Below are positions 55,613 to 64,000 of a DNA stretch of 64,000 bases, in pieces. Each line of letters starts with the position of its first letter. Position 1 is the stretch's first letter. Position numbers and translations under genes: made by a program. This stretch comes from Branchiostoma floridae. Taxonomy: Eukaryota; Chordata; Leptocardii; Amphioxiformes; Branchiostomatidae. The DNA is taken from positions 21,639,825-21,703,824 of the forward strand of contig NC_049984.1 of assembly GCF_000003815.2 (NCBI RefSeq). The letters run 5' to 3'. Under the pieces are notes generated by a model. That model made no database searches and was not told where the DNA came from. It saw only the letters and a program-made list of their open reading frames with translations.

Positions 55613-55703
55613 GGGTGAGGAGAAGGAGGCTAGAGACCACTACTTCGACCGCGCAGTTGCACATTTGTTTCATTGTAAACATTGTAGAGGTGACTGCATT
55701 TGA
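54972..55703 (+). CDS. Repeat-bearing Cys-rich open frame
   Basis: In this frame each unit reads CTVPGCHFQDCPRQVRL (or CMVPGC...), i.e. three Cys per 17 residues. After the array it continues GCYFQGEEKEARDHYFDRAV and AHLFHCKHCRGDCI before a stop, with C-x2-C pairs and His that resemble a zinc-finger end. This makes it the most credible of the overlapping frames. The alternatives (PPGTPVHGAWVPLPGLS in another plus frame; minus frames up to 317 codons) look like by-products of the period. Exact start is unknown. No family is recognised. Confidence 0.4.
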   Translation: MCTVPGCHFQDCPRQVRLCTVPGCHFQDCPRQVRLCMVPGCHFQDCPRQVRLCMVPGCHFQDCPRQVRLCMVPGCHFQDCPRQVRLCTVPGCHFQDCPRQVRLCTVPGCHFQDCPRQVRLCMVPGCHFQDCPRQVRLCMVPGCHFQDCPRQVRLCTVPGCHFQDCPRQVRLCMVPGCHFQDCPRQVRLCTVPGCHFQDCPRQVRLCTVPGCYFQGEEKEARDHYFDRAVAHLFHCKHCRGDCI

Positions 55704-56040
55704 GGGGAGAACTGTTCTGGTATGCACTGAGGAGCAACTCCCATCTGGTATTGCAAAATGAATCATGACCTTTGAATAAGGTAGCAAAAGACTCTGGTAA
55801 CAGGAGACAGTTTGGCTGGCGTTTTGATTTGCTGGACGACTCACAGACCTGCCATATTACGTACTACACACCGGACAGTAACAATACAAGGTTAGTTTGA
55901 ATGTTCCTTTTAACAATATCAAGACTACTTACCGTCTTTTCAGCAATTTTGCTTTTGTTGTTTCTATAAATATACTGCTTGTTTGTATTCTTGTTTGACT
56001 GATTGAAAATAACATTGTCTTCCTGTGTGATTTGATGTAG

Positions 56041-56157
56041 CTGTACAGTGTCTGTCTACCACCACACTGCAGTCATGTGGGACAGAAAGTTACCAATGGC
56101 TTCTTAGACCTGATACACAGATACTGCATAGACCAACGAGTCAAGAAGATAGTATGA
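56041..56157 (+). CDS. Candidate terminal exon before repeat copy B
   Basis: After GATGTAG the frame reads LYSVCLPPHCSHVGQKVTNG, FLDLIHRYCIDQRVKKIV to TGA. It is short but well formed. The dispersed 1.5-kb repeat starts about 105 bp after it, mirroring the layout at 17.3 kb. Confidence 0.4.
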   Translation: MYSVCLPPHCSHVGQKVTNGFLDLIHRYCIDQRVKKIV

Positions 56158-56261
56158 AGGTAAGAAAATTATCATTTTAGAAAATCTGTTTGTGTATTAC
56201 TCACACTGTAGGATAGAGTCTCACACTAACATCTGCAGTATTTTCTGCACAATTTTCTGCA

Positions 56262-57756
56262 GGGCTGAAGTACCATCAGAACACGAGCAAAAGGAACGAA
56301 ACTTTATTTGTGGCCTTGACATCCAGCAAACCCATCTAACTTAGCTGAACAAGCCCCCACTGTACCAGAGGCACAGTCCCCGAAGTCTGGGTTTCCGAGA
56401 GGCTGGACAGCTGTGATACTTAAGACCTGACTAACAGAACCAGAGTAAGCTGGATGTCCTGCTATTGTCAATAGTTTTGCTCTGTCACCTGTTTATATTT
56501 GGATGTGTACAGAAGATAACTTTGCAACAGCTACTGTTGTTCCCATCAAGGGACAGGTTGTGTTGTCTCAGCATCCTGCAGTAGATATAAGATGATTCCA
56601 CACTTGGTGATGAACACCTCAAAAGATCACTAGACCCATGTGGCATCTCTGGACCTGTGGGACAGAAATATTCATATTAATTATTATTGCACAACATCAG
56701 CAGTCGAGACCGTACAATTAAATACATTACACATAATTTCTCAAACAATTGTCACTGAGCATGATGTATAAAAATACATGCCCGTACCCATTCTAATCTT
56801 TTAGACTTACTAGCGTAGTTCCTATTACAATATAGCACAGTACATCTCAAAATCAAGTTGGAGGACATTACAAATTTTGGTAGCACCTTTAAATTTTTAA
56901 TTCCAAATTTGGATACCCACCTCAGTTAACTTTCTGTCCTTTCCAGACGGTTTACATATAAAACCCTGTGAGAACAAAGAACCCGTGTGACCTGACCACG
57001 CCACCCCGGTCCCCTGTTCTGTAGCTACAAGACTAGGTAACAGAAACGGACCTTCACACACAAACATCACTGACACATCGTCAACAACCTCGTTTTGTAA
57101 CAAAAAAAACAAGGTTGTGTGCTTCAAATACGCCGGTATCGTCGAGGATTTCAGACAAACTTTATCCTTTCCCTGAGTTTTCAAGGACAGAAATTTCCCC
57201 CACAAAAGGCCGCCATTACCCTCAGCAAAACCAGTTTTCCTCACCGTTAATATTTTTTTTTCAGTTTCAATGTACTAACTAACCACCAAAACAGCTATAC
57301 TATAAGATACCAAGAAATACTTCTGAGGCACAATGAAGTAAAATAAGAAGACAAACGTTACCTACCGACCCTCACCTCACAATGGCCGCCCTGCAATGCG
57401 TGGATTCTGCACAGTACAAAAACACTTCTCTTGTATCAATGCGCGTAAACATCTGGAATGCTGCTGAACTTTAAATGAATCACTTACATACAGCTTACAT
57501 CGTTAACAATTACTACAAAATCCATTTAATAGTCATTAGCAAACAAAAGCATCAAATGAAACCGCATATCAATTGCACGGTCCCTTTTTGGCTGCACTAT
57601 TTTATGGCGGCGCTTGTGTATATTTCATCTGGAGAGGGTATTCGGTGGCGGCTGGATGATGACGTATGCAGCACACCGAGGGTTACATGGGGGGTTTTCG
57701 AAGTATCACTCTTTAAAAAAAATCGATACACGTAAGACCATGTTGATTTGATTATA
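56262..57756. repeat. 1.5-kb dispersed repeat, copy B
   Basis: This matches 17312-18870 in the same orientation. On the minus strand it keeps a 115-codon open frame (56897-57244) that includes EVVDDVSVMFVCEGPFLLPS and VATEQGTGVAWSGH; the same stretch in copy A reads with only a few residue changes. The left end carries CTTTATTTGTG, i.e. CAAATAAAG on the minus strand. The element type is unknown. Confidence 0.85.
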
Positions 57757-58496
57757 TGGATGCCATCAAAAGAACGCAAAAACTGATGCGAGCGCGCGAA
57801 TAAAAAGATGGCCAAATGATTGCATTCAGTATGAATCTAAGTGGCCAGGAAGGTTAAACATAGGATTAAACACACATATTATAATATACCAGCAATTGAA
57901 TCGGTACATCGTACCGGTACAAACCCGTTTTTTCTCATTGTGCCTCTTTGAAAAAGAAAAGAAAACAACGGAAAAATAAATAGGCCGGGTTTCGCCGATA
58001 AGAAAATGGATACTCTACATCGGCAGGCGTTTTGGGGCTTAACGGGCCAAGAAAATAACAAGAGTGAAGTCGAGAGGACTTTACAGTCCATTTTTGTACC
58101 AAGTTTTGACAGTCAAAGTTACAGAGGCAGTTAGCCTTGAATACATGAAGATAGGATTTTAAAACGTCAGTGGGAGTTGGATACTCCACCAAACAGATTC
58201 CCTTCGTAGCACAATTGACCATATTGTTTTGTTTTTAAACTTTATTTATATACCAAACAAAGACAGACATACGGGTAATACATACGGGATGTACAATACA
58301 GTTGTCATGTGGCAATAATCATGTGGCATTTAAAAAGAGTACAGTGGTTTCCAATTTCTGGTGTGTAAATACAATTTGTTACAGCGCGGGGATATTTTTT
58401 TTCCATGCTGTGAAAATACTTAATGAAGGTAATAAACTTATTGATAGACAGTTTGCCTCACGATTGTTTTAAAGGTTTGTGGAAAAAAACTATGAT
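57757..58496. other. Insert between copy B and its decayed array unit
   Basis: Compared with copy A, about 740 bp without similarity separate the repeat from the remaining tandem-unit piece. No gene is seen. Confidence 0.4.
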
Positions 58497-58610
58497 ACGT
58501 AATTTTTGGCAGTCAAAGTGCTTTCTACGTTCTGTCCAGGGGTCTCTAGTATGAAATTCAAGTGGTAAAAGTAACGCGCACTTTGTAATCTTGACGCCAT
58601 GACGAATAAA
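58497..58610. repeat. Decayed single 198-bp-type unit
   Basis: GAAATTCAAGTGGTAAAAGT, then CGCGCACTTTGTAATCTTGACG match the units at 18876-19868. The TGACGTCA palindrome is changed to TGACGCCA here. Confidence 0.75.
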
Positions 58611-58679
58611 AGTCAAAATCCAGACTCTCAACACTGCAAAAGTTACCTATTCTTCCTGCGCAATGATCGGCTCATCCAA

Positions 58680-58947
58680 ATGAAGCTATGGGGCAGTGCC
58701 TGAAGTCACGCAGTGATCCCCCTATACTGCTTAACGCTCTCCTATGAGAGATGAGTGGGAGGGTGGGTGTTTTGATTATCCAGACTTTCCCGGTGCTTCC
58801 CCACCAGATACCTATTCTATAGCAGATCACATCGCTCGACCAGGCTGTATGGATGAGTCCGTTCACTGCACTGATCTGTGAGTGGGCTACCCTACCTTAT
58901 ATAGTGATATTTCAATTTCATTATGGATGAAGCTATGGGGCAGTGCC
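58680..58947. repeat. 21-bp exact direct repeat near DIRS 3' side
   Basis: ATGAAGCTATGGGGCAGTGC plus C occurs at 58680-58700 and 58927-58947. DIRS-group elements carry split or inverted terminal repeats, so this may mark the element's 3' terminal region, but it could equally be a target duplication of a 226-bp insert. Confidence 0.7.
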
Positions 58948-59170
58948 CTTCCGTCGCGCCCCTATCCACCTTTTCTACTTCTTCGCTATTCCTTTCCTTC
59001 CTTCCTAAAATCTACAACCCCCAATCTCATTTCTTCCCCCAACCTCATTTTCAAACCTGCCTTATATTATTGTACACCTTATCCTCCACTTCTATCTTCC
59101 ATTCCTCATTTTATCCCATTCCCTTATCCCAAACTTCCTTCTCGCCCTGTGTCTCCCTTCTCTCTCTTTT
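58948..59170. repeat. Polypyrimidine tract
   Basis: About 220 bases of strongly C/T-rich sequence on the plus strand (purine-rich in the sense of the DIRS element). The open plus-strand frames here (58882-59363) are Ser/Pro/Leu-rich by-products. Confidence 0.8.
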
Positions 59171-59377
59171 CCTGTTGTATTCTATTTCTCTAATAACTGG
59201 GACACACGAACACAAAACCAAAATAAGGAGCCAACCACATACGCTATTATCACTCATATTTTATTCGATTCCGGGGTTCTCGGTATACAATATTTTCATA
59301 AACTCCTTCGCATTCCTTCCTTCTTCACCATACCCAGTAACCCTTACGCTCGGTGTAGTATAGGCTTATCTTGACCT

Positions 59378-61779
59378 TTAGTAAAATGCTTTCTCAATGC
59401 CCTGTAACTGGTTGTTTCCAGTATACCTTTCCACTGCCTGTTGCACTTCCTTTGAAGCTAAACTCTGGGACGCTTTTCCTACTTCCATTACCTGTGCTAT
59501 CTTCATGTAATAAGATGCTGTTCTCCTTGTGAACCATCCTACGTGACCCATGATATCCGCATCCGATGCACCCGCCATGTGCATTGAAATGGCACATCCG
59601 GCCCTACAACCATGTAAGGTATCACCTTCATATATACCCAGTCTTTCTAAATATCTCGAGCTCCTGAAAGCATTTTCCAAAGCAGCTGTGGATGGAGCCT
59701 CTACTAACACAAGCCCTTCTTTGGACGTTGACCTAAATAACAAGCCACCCTTCAAATCTATAGAGAGCCATCTTGCGATCTCTACATATTTATCGACTGC
59801 CGCTACCGGACAAGATTCTGGGTCCCTTGTTGGCTCTAAGGCGAATACGTTTGTCCTACCATCTCTTAATGTTTTCCCCCAAGTATGGTTGAACAGTAAC
59901 CCCCTGATGGCAACCTTCCAATATCGTCAGTTCTGGATTTCATTAAGTCTGCTACCCTGTCACCAGCAAAAAATAAGGACTTGAAAATTGCCTGATCCCT
60001 CGCCAAAATAAAAAGTTTCGTTGGAGACTTCTCGGCCTTCATTTGTGATTCGATGTAACTACAAACTTTCACAATTTTTGGCAAGAAAACTGGTGTCGCC
60101 TGTTGTGGGGTTAAGCCCTGTTCTAGCTGTTCTTTAGTTACTGCTTTTAGGCATTTCTTGACGGCTGGGCTCGCCGCCGGATTCCCCAGCCCCAACCTAT
60201 CGTCCCAGTCACCCCCTTCTACCATTTTCAGTGAAGATTGCCCTTAATTGGCCGACGTAGGAGTCCACTGTCTTAACCCTCAAGCACCCGACCTTTTTTT
60301 GCGACTAAAATGACCGAGTGGGGTCCAAACGGACCCCAAAATGTTTTGTTCATAAAATCTCAGTTCCAATTCTTATCAGTGATCATTGTACATACATTGC
60401 TTCGTCAATGTAAGAGGAATATTTTGAGATGTTAAAGCGTTGCTAATTCCAGCTCATCATCATAATTTATGCAAAAGATCGGAACGACCATGTTTTGCAC
60501 TAAACCTATTCGTACCAAAGAGGGGAATTTTGAGGCCTTCAGCAACTTTTATGCCGCATAACTCATGAACGGCTAACGCAAAAGCTACGAAACTTTGTAA
60601 TGTATCACAAAATATAGTTAGCAAATATTTTTAGTCAATAAAGTAAGTTTATCATTTTTTGCGGTTGCCATGGCAACGGAATTCGAAAAGGCATATTTTC
60701 CCCAAAAATTGTCAATTTCAATTTAAACAATGTTTTCTTCATAAACTACACTTGTTTTCTAACAACAAAGAAATTCTAGGAAATTCAATGTTGATTTCAT
60801 GATTCAAAATTTATGCTAATTTCATGACGTCATTAGTGAAAATCCTTATGATCTAAATGACGTCATAATGTCGTCATATTTTATGGTAATGACACAGAAG
60901 TTTCTATGTGGATTTAACTTTACATGTTTAGTATCCTCTAAAAGTTTGGTGGTCATACGATAAGTAGTTAAGGAGTTAGTCTCAAAAATTTGTTTTAAAA
61001 ACTGCTGGGGTCCATTTGGACCCCAGACGGACTGAACACGGACTTTCTTAATAATTTCCATAGTATTGAACCAATCTTCGTAAAAACTTCGGAGAAGGTG
61101 TAGAAGATATTGATCGACAAAGTCATGGAAGGATTTTTTTCTTCAGATTAAAAATGTTCAAATGGTACATCAAAATTTACGCTCGGGGTCCAAATGGACC
61201 CCACTCGGGTCTTTGAGGGTTAAAAGCTAGACGTGTTTGGCAAGTGCATGTACCTTGGTTCCTCTCACAACTCACTTTATGGACTTTTGTTTTACCTTGT
61301 TGGTCCTTAAAGATTGGGAATTTTATAATGTCATTCGGAGAGGCTGAAAGGATTGATTTCGGTGGAACCAGAGACTCCAGAAATCTGTTCAGAAGATCTG
61401 TCAATGACCGTTTTTGTTTAGCATACGCCAAACTGCCTCCCGCTCCCATAATTTCCTCGAATCTTGTGTCGATGTCTTTGTAATTTATTTGAATTCTCTG
61501 TCTCCTTTCAGTACTCTCTTGTTTTTTGTTTTTCTCTCCACATTTTGGACAAAAATTAAAATCAAAATCATTTGGATAATTACAACTAATGCAGTTTACC
61601 GCTGGTACCCACAGCCTTGCCGCTCCGGTGAAACCTACGGGTTGTGGCGGAAGGCCCATAGGTCCCACTTTGTTGGAAGCAACCTCCAACCCTGCCCCTG
61701 GGTCGGGTATCTGAAGACCCGTTGTCCCGATATTGCTACTCTGGCCTCTTTGTCTGCGTTCTTGAGTAAAACTGGCCAC
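59378..61779 (-). pseudogene. DIRS tyrosine recombinase with zinc ribbon, split by MITE
   Basis: The N-terminal part (61779 down to 61220) overlaps the RNase H end and has a zinc ribbon, CISCNYPNDFDFNFCPKCG (C-x2-C-x11-C-x2-C). After the MITE the core continues VDSYVGQLRAIFTENG, GLGNPAASPAVKKCLKAVTK and FFAGDRVADLMKS (first catalytic Arg). The last part reads RTNVFALEPTRDPESC, LHGCRAGCAISMHMAGASDA (His-x-x-Arg), GHVGWFTRRTASYYM (His and nucleophile Tyr). All catalytic residues are present across three frames, so disruption is by frameshifts near 60230 and 59890 plus the insert. The enzyme would cut and rejoin circular cDNA and target. Confidence 0.88.
60277..61219. mobile_element. piggyBac-type MITE, 943 bp
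   Basis: TTAA at 60273-60276 and 61220-61223 flank the insert. The ends are CCCTCAAGCACCCGA and the complement of CCCTCAAAGACCCGA (13 of 15 match), and GGGGTCCAAANGGACCCC palindromes lie inside both ends. TTAA duplication and CCC ends are the piggyBac signature. No transposase is present, so movement needs a partner. The centre holds TTGCCATGGCAAC and several ATGACGTCA words, as in the relic at 37091. Confidence 0.93.
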
Positions 61780-61859
61780 CAGAACTTCCTAGGGTAAAAA
61801 TCAGGTACAATAATTGTTACTAGCGCGTTTTGCTGTGTCAAAACCATCCTTGCCTCCAA

Positions 61860-62385
61860 ACTCCGCGTCTATCTTTTGCCACAGTTCTGGCAGTAACTGC
61901 ACGTCCGTGAACAGATGCTTTCTAGACGGTTTGTCTGCCTCGTTTAACTGTGACGGAATGTACTGCAAATTCACATCAATATTAAGCTGTAACGTGACTT
62001 CCCAAAGCCTAACTATTGCCTCATTAATCTTCTTACTCTTCCCCCCTGATTCTCCCAGGCCCTTACTAGGGTTTGATTATCTACCCTGGCGTCCACACGC
62101 TTGTCTCTCACTTTGTCTTCGTTGCACAGACATCGGGGTCCTTCCTAGGGCTTCGGTTTCTTTCACTGAGATATGCTCGTCTACTTCCCCTTCTTGCCAA
62201 TAATCCCCACATAGTACCGTATTGCCTGACTCATGTACCACTCCAGCCCATCTAAACCCTGAGGCATCTGACGACAGCTCTAGGACTTCATGTTTCTCTG
62301 ACTTCCAAGTCATACCACCTGTCCAGGAGTCCAACAATCTCCAATATAACAACTCCCTTCGTACCCCTTCTGTAATCTTTGCCAT
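61860..62385 (-). pseudogene. DIRS RNase H domain
   Basis: The reading VLELSSDASGFRWAGVVHES, EGEVDEHISVKETEAL gives the first catalytic Asp (SSDAS) and the Glu of KETEAL. The lower frame DARVDNQTLVRAWENQGGKS, VNLQYIPSQLNEADKPSRKH supplies the third Asp (DNQ) and the 'YIPxxxNxADxPSR' end. A frameshift lies near 62080. RNase H removes template RNA during copying. Confidence 0.85.
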
Positions 62386-62390
62386 TCTAC

Positions 62391-63932
62391 CTAGCTTTTC
62401 CGATTGCTGATTTCTATAAACATTTCCCGGCAGAACAACCTTGCTGCTGGGACTGCCAACATGAAAGATGTGATTTTCCCCGTTAGATTTTGTAAGACCT
62501 TCACGGGGACTTCGTGATTATCCAGGACTTTCTCCCTAAGTTGTGCAAAGTCTTCTTCTCTGGCAAGCCAAATTACAGGGTTAATGAGTTGATGATCATC
62601 CCTAGAAAGACTGGTTTTACCGTGGGATCTAGCTGAGATTTGGCAAATCTCACAGTATATCCTAAGCGCAAGAGTATACATCATTCGTAGCTTGGGAAAA
62701 TGACAGCTCAGAGACGACGGTATTCTACCGGTTTCGACTTTAATTTGTCTTTCTCAAGAATGACAGAGATCGGACCACTCCTCCTTTTATACCTTTTCTG
62801 TGCCTCCCTAGTGCAGGGCGCTCTATCCTGAGTTTACGATATTGACAAATCAGCGTAAAGGGTTTCGTTTTGCCCTGGCTATAGGCTAGGTTGCCCTGAC
62901 CTAGGTCTAGTTCACTATACACTGAGTGGTATAGCTAGGTTAGGTTGCCCTGTACGTACTCAGCGTACCATGTACTAAGCGCAAGAGTATATAACACAAA
63001 ATGTAGCATGCCGCCTGTGCCAACTCGTAGAATGACCATATATTGATTTGGGTACCCATCTTAAGCTGTAACTGACCCGCATGCCTGTCATCTATATACA
63101 GAGCTGACGGTACTCCCATAGCCCTAATCTTGTGCATTGCAACAAGACCAACTTGTTGATAGACAAACGGACTACATTTCCAGCCGAAACTGATCACTGC
63201 TGAGTGCTGACACAAAATACCATCCGCCCAATTGAAAACCCACTAATGGCTTGCTAGTTTCTGTTATAAATAGATGATCATAGCCACTGTTGTCGTCTAC
63301 CACTGTCTGAAAATGCCCTCTTTCTAGATACCTGGTGACATCTATAACTGTGTCAAGAGTAAACGGGCAGTCCTTCATCCATTTATCCAAATACCTCAAA
63401 TCCAAACAGAGTCTGGGTTTATTGGGCTCCACTGTAAGGGGTGACACGATATATGACGGAGACACTGAGCCCACTCTTCCCACACCTCTACTGCACCTGT
63501 TACAATCCTGCTGTGGATAGTATTAGAAATAAACTCAGCAAAAGGAATACAACTTTTGTTGTTAGGAAAAGTGGTCGGAGGTGGAAAAGCGGTGTCATAA
63601 AACTTACCCTTAAACTTTCCTTTAAATGGCTGGATGAAATCTAACATGTTTACCCCATTATTTATCCAATCTTTCACCTCCGACCAGCTTTCTATATCCA
63701 TCATAAGATTGTTCCATTCAGAGGCCTGCCTGTGTAAACCCCCTGCCCTAAACTTATCCGGATCTCTGAACAAAAGGGAGTCTGCCGACGCCTTAATCTT
63801 CCCTTGTGCTACTGAATCTAACGGAGGCGATACGACGGCAGCGCTGTTCCCGGCTCTTGTAATCCAGGTCTCAGTTCCTGACACGTGCTCATGGCGCGTC
63901 CTCCAGCGGCTTAACCGGGAATTGCAACTCAA
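62391..63932 (-). pseudogene. DIRS reverse transcriptase, frameshifted and split
   Basis: Frame 1 (63932-63396) holds the pre-RT linker (FQ-type WINNGVNMLDFIQPFKGKFK). Frame 2 (63483-63172) reads LTVEPNKPRLCLDLRYLDKW, then FQTVVDDNSGYDHLFI (motif A Asp) and VGFQLGGWYFVSA. Frame 3 (63215-62992) reads KCSPFVYQQVGLVAMHKIRA and SALYIDDRHAG, the Y-x-D-D box. A 296-bp insert then interrupts the thumb; beyond it come VRFAKSQLDPTVKPVFLGMI and, in another frame, FAQLREKVLDNHEVPVKVLQ. RT converts element RNA to DNA. Catalytic Asp residues are present, but the frame is broken at least three times. Confidence 0.88.
62679..62974 (-). mobile_element. SINE-like insert with 17-bp target duplication
   Basis: CTAAGCGCAAGAGTATA occurs at 62662-62678 and 62975-62991, exactly flanking 296 bp absent from the RT reading. 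On the minus strand the insert has TATAAAAGGAGGAGTGGTC, a GAGAAAGACAAATTAAAGTC stretch and ends in ATGATG. A long target duplication with no inverted repeats suggests LINE-machinery (SINE or truncated LINE). No tRNA promoter boxes were clearly seen. Confidence 0.85.
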
Positions 63933-64000
63933 AAGCTTGGGTTGCCGACCCCGCTTGGAACGTCTGAAAATTAGAAATGATCTATATGATTTCCTATTCC

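Larger units (their letters stand above)
59378..64000 (-). mobile_element. DIRS-type tyrosine-recombinase retrotransposon, decayed
   Basis: In minus-strand order the element shows RT, RNase H and a zinc-ribbon tyrosine recombinase; it runs off the right edge of the window, so Gag and the 5' end are not seen. DIRS-group elements copy through RNA and integrate by recombinase without target duplication. No methyltransferase domain typical of classic DIRS1 was seen between RH and YR, so Ngaro- or PAT-like relatives are possible. Several frameshifts and two inserts (60277-61219 and 62679-62974) inactivate it. Confidence 0.88.

Noticed and set aside
54891-55844. 317-codon minus-strand open frame over the 51-bp array
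   Set aside because: The 51-bp unit lacks stops in several frames, so length is a by-product of the repeat. The composition is monotonous, and one plus frame has a better non-repeat tail.
17312-57756. One giant LTR element bounded by the two 1.5-kb copies
   Set aside because: The copies are too diverged and unequal in their extensions, and the interior is a mix of unrelated relics. Independent insertions fit better.
58882-59363. Plus-strand Ser/Pro/Leu-rich frames
   Set aside because: They arise from the polypyrimidine tract at the 3' side of the minus-strand DIRS element.
61177-61240. C-terminal residues of the zinc-ribbon frame (NPQRPEWGPFGPRA)
   Set aside because: These codons lie in the MITE end, not in the recombinase gene.

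Overview
The window looks like repeat-dense, intron-rich DNA from an invertebrate deuterostome. A lancelet (Branchiostoma) is my best guess, from the mix of DIRS, Ty3/gypsy, hAT, Tc1/mariner, mariner, piggyBac-type and foldback elements, many short exon-like islands with GT/AG borders, and CA microsatellites. The species call is inference. I see no bacterial, organellar or viral gene layout, no rRNA or tRNA gene, and no complete host gene. One assembly gap of 100 N lies at 50320-50419.

From 1 to 20 kb, plus-strand exon islands of transposon-derived genes follow one another: a gypsy RT scrap (2.1 kb), a MULE-like transposase (3.6-4.8), a hAT core (6.1-6.6), two copies of a family with an S-H-G-K motif (11.0-11.75 and 14.3), a 1262-bp Tc1/mariner element with long inverted repeats (11.8-13.0), a mariner HTH piece, a BED/TTF-like finger, a Myb/SANT-like domain, an OTU protease core, a BEN-like exon and a gypsy integrase C-terminus. 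They end at a 1.5-kb dispersed repeat (17.3-18.9) followed by five 198-bp tandem units, four of which carry a TGACGTCA palindrome.

From 21 to 38 kb are a Gly/Gln/Arg-rich 27-bp-repeat exon, a phase-matched pair of integrase-core exons (24.4 and 25.4) whose intron holds three tandem hairpins and CA repeats, the best gene model of the window (six phase-matched exons, 26.1-28.2, with one 8-bp frameshifting duplication), a foldback element with 100-bp near-perfect arms (29.4-30.3), an AAA+-like exon, a decayed PHD finger, and two phase-matched RecQ-like exons whose DEAH box reads DKAH. A half bHLH domain lies at 38.3 kb.

From 39 to 58 kb are an integrase pseudogene (42.6), gypsy Gag debris (43.4-43.8), several unassigned exons, an acidic exon with a SUMO-interacting-like motif beside the gap, a transposase-like gene with D-V-W-H and Cys-rich exons (51.35-52.5), a hAT dimerisation domain (53.1), a chromo/Tudor-like domain (53.5), a 51-bp coding minisatellite (54.9-55.6), and a second copy of the 1.5-kb repeat (56.3-57.75). 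The last 5.3 kb holds a decayed DIRS-type tyrosine-recombinase retrotransposon on the minus strand (RT, RNase H, zinc ribbon plus recombinase). It is split by a short insert with a 17-bp target duplication and by a 943-bp piggyBac-type MITE with TTAA duplications. Nearly every coding island from 1 to 56 kb is on the plus strand, and both copies of the 1.5-kb repeat start just after a terminal exon, so large multi-exon transposons may share that 3' region.
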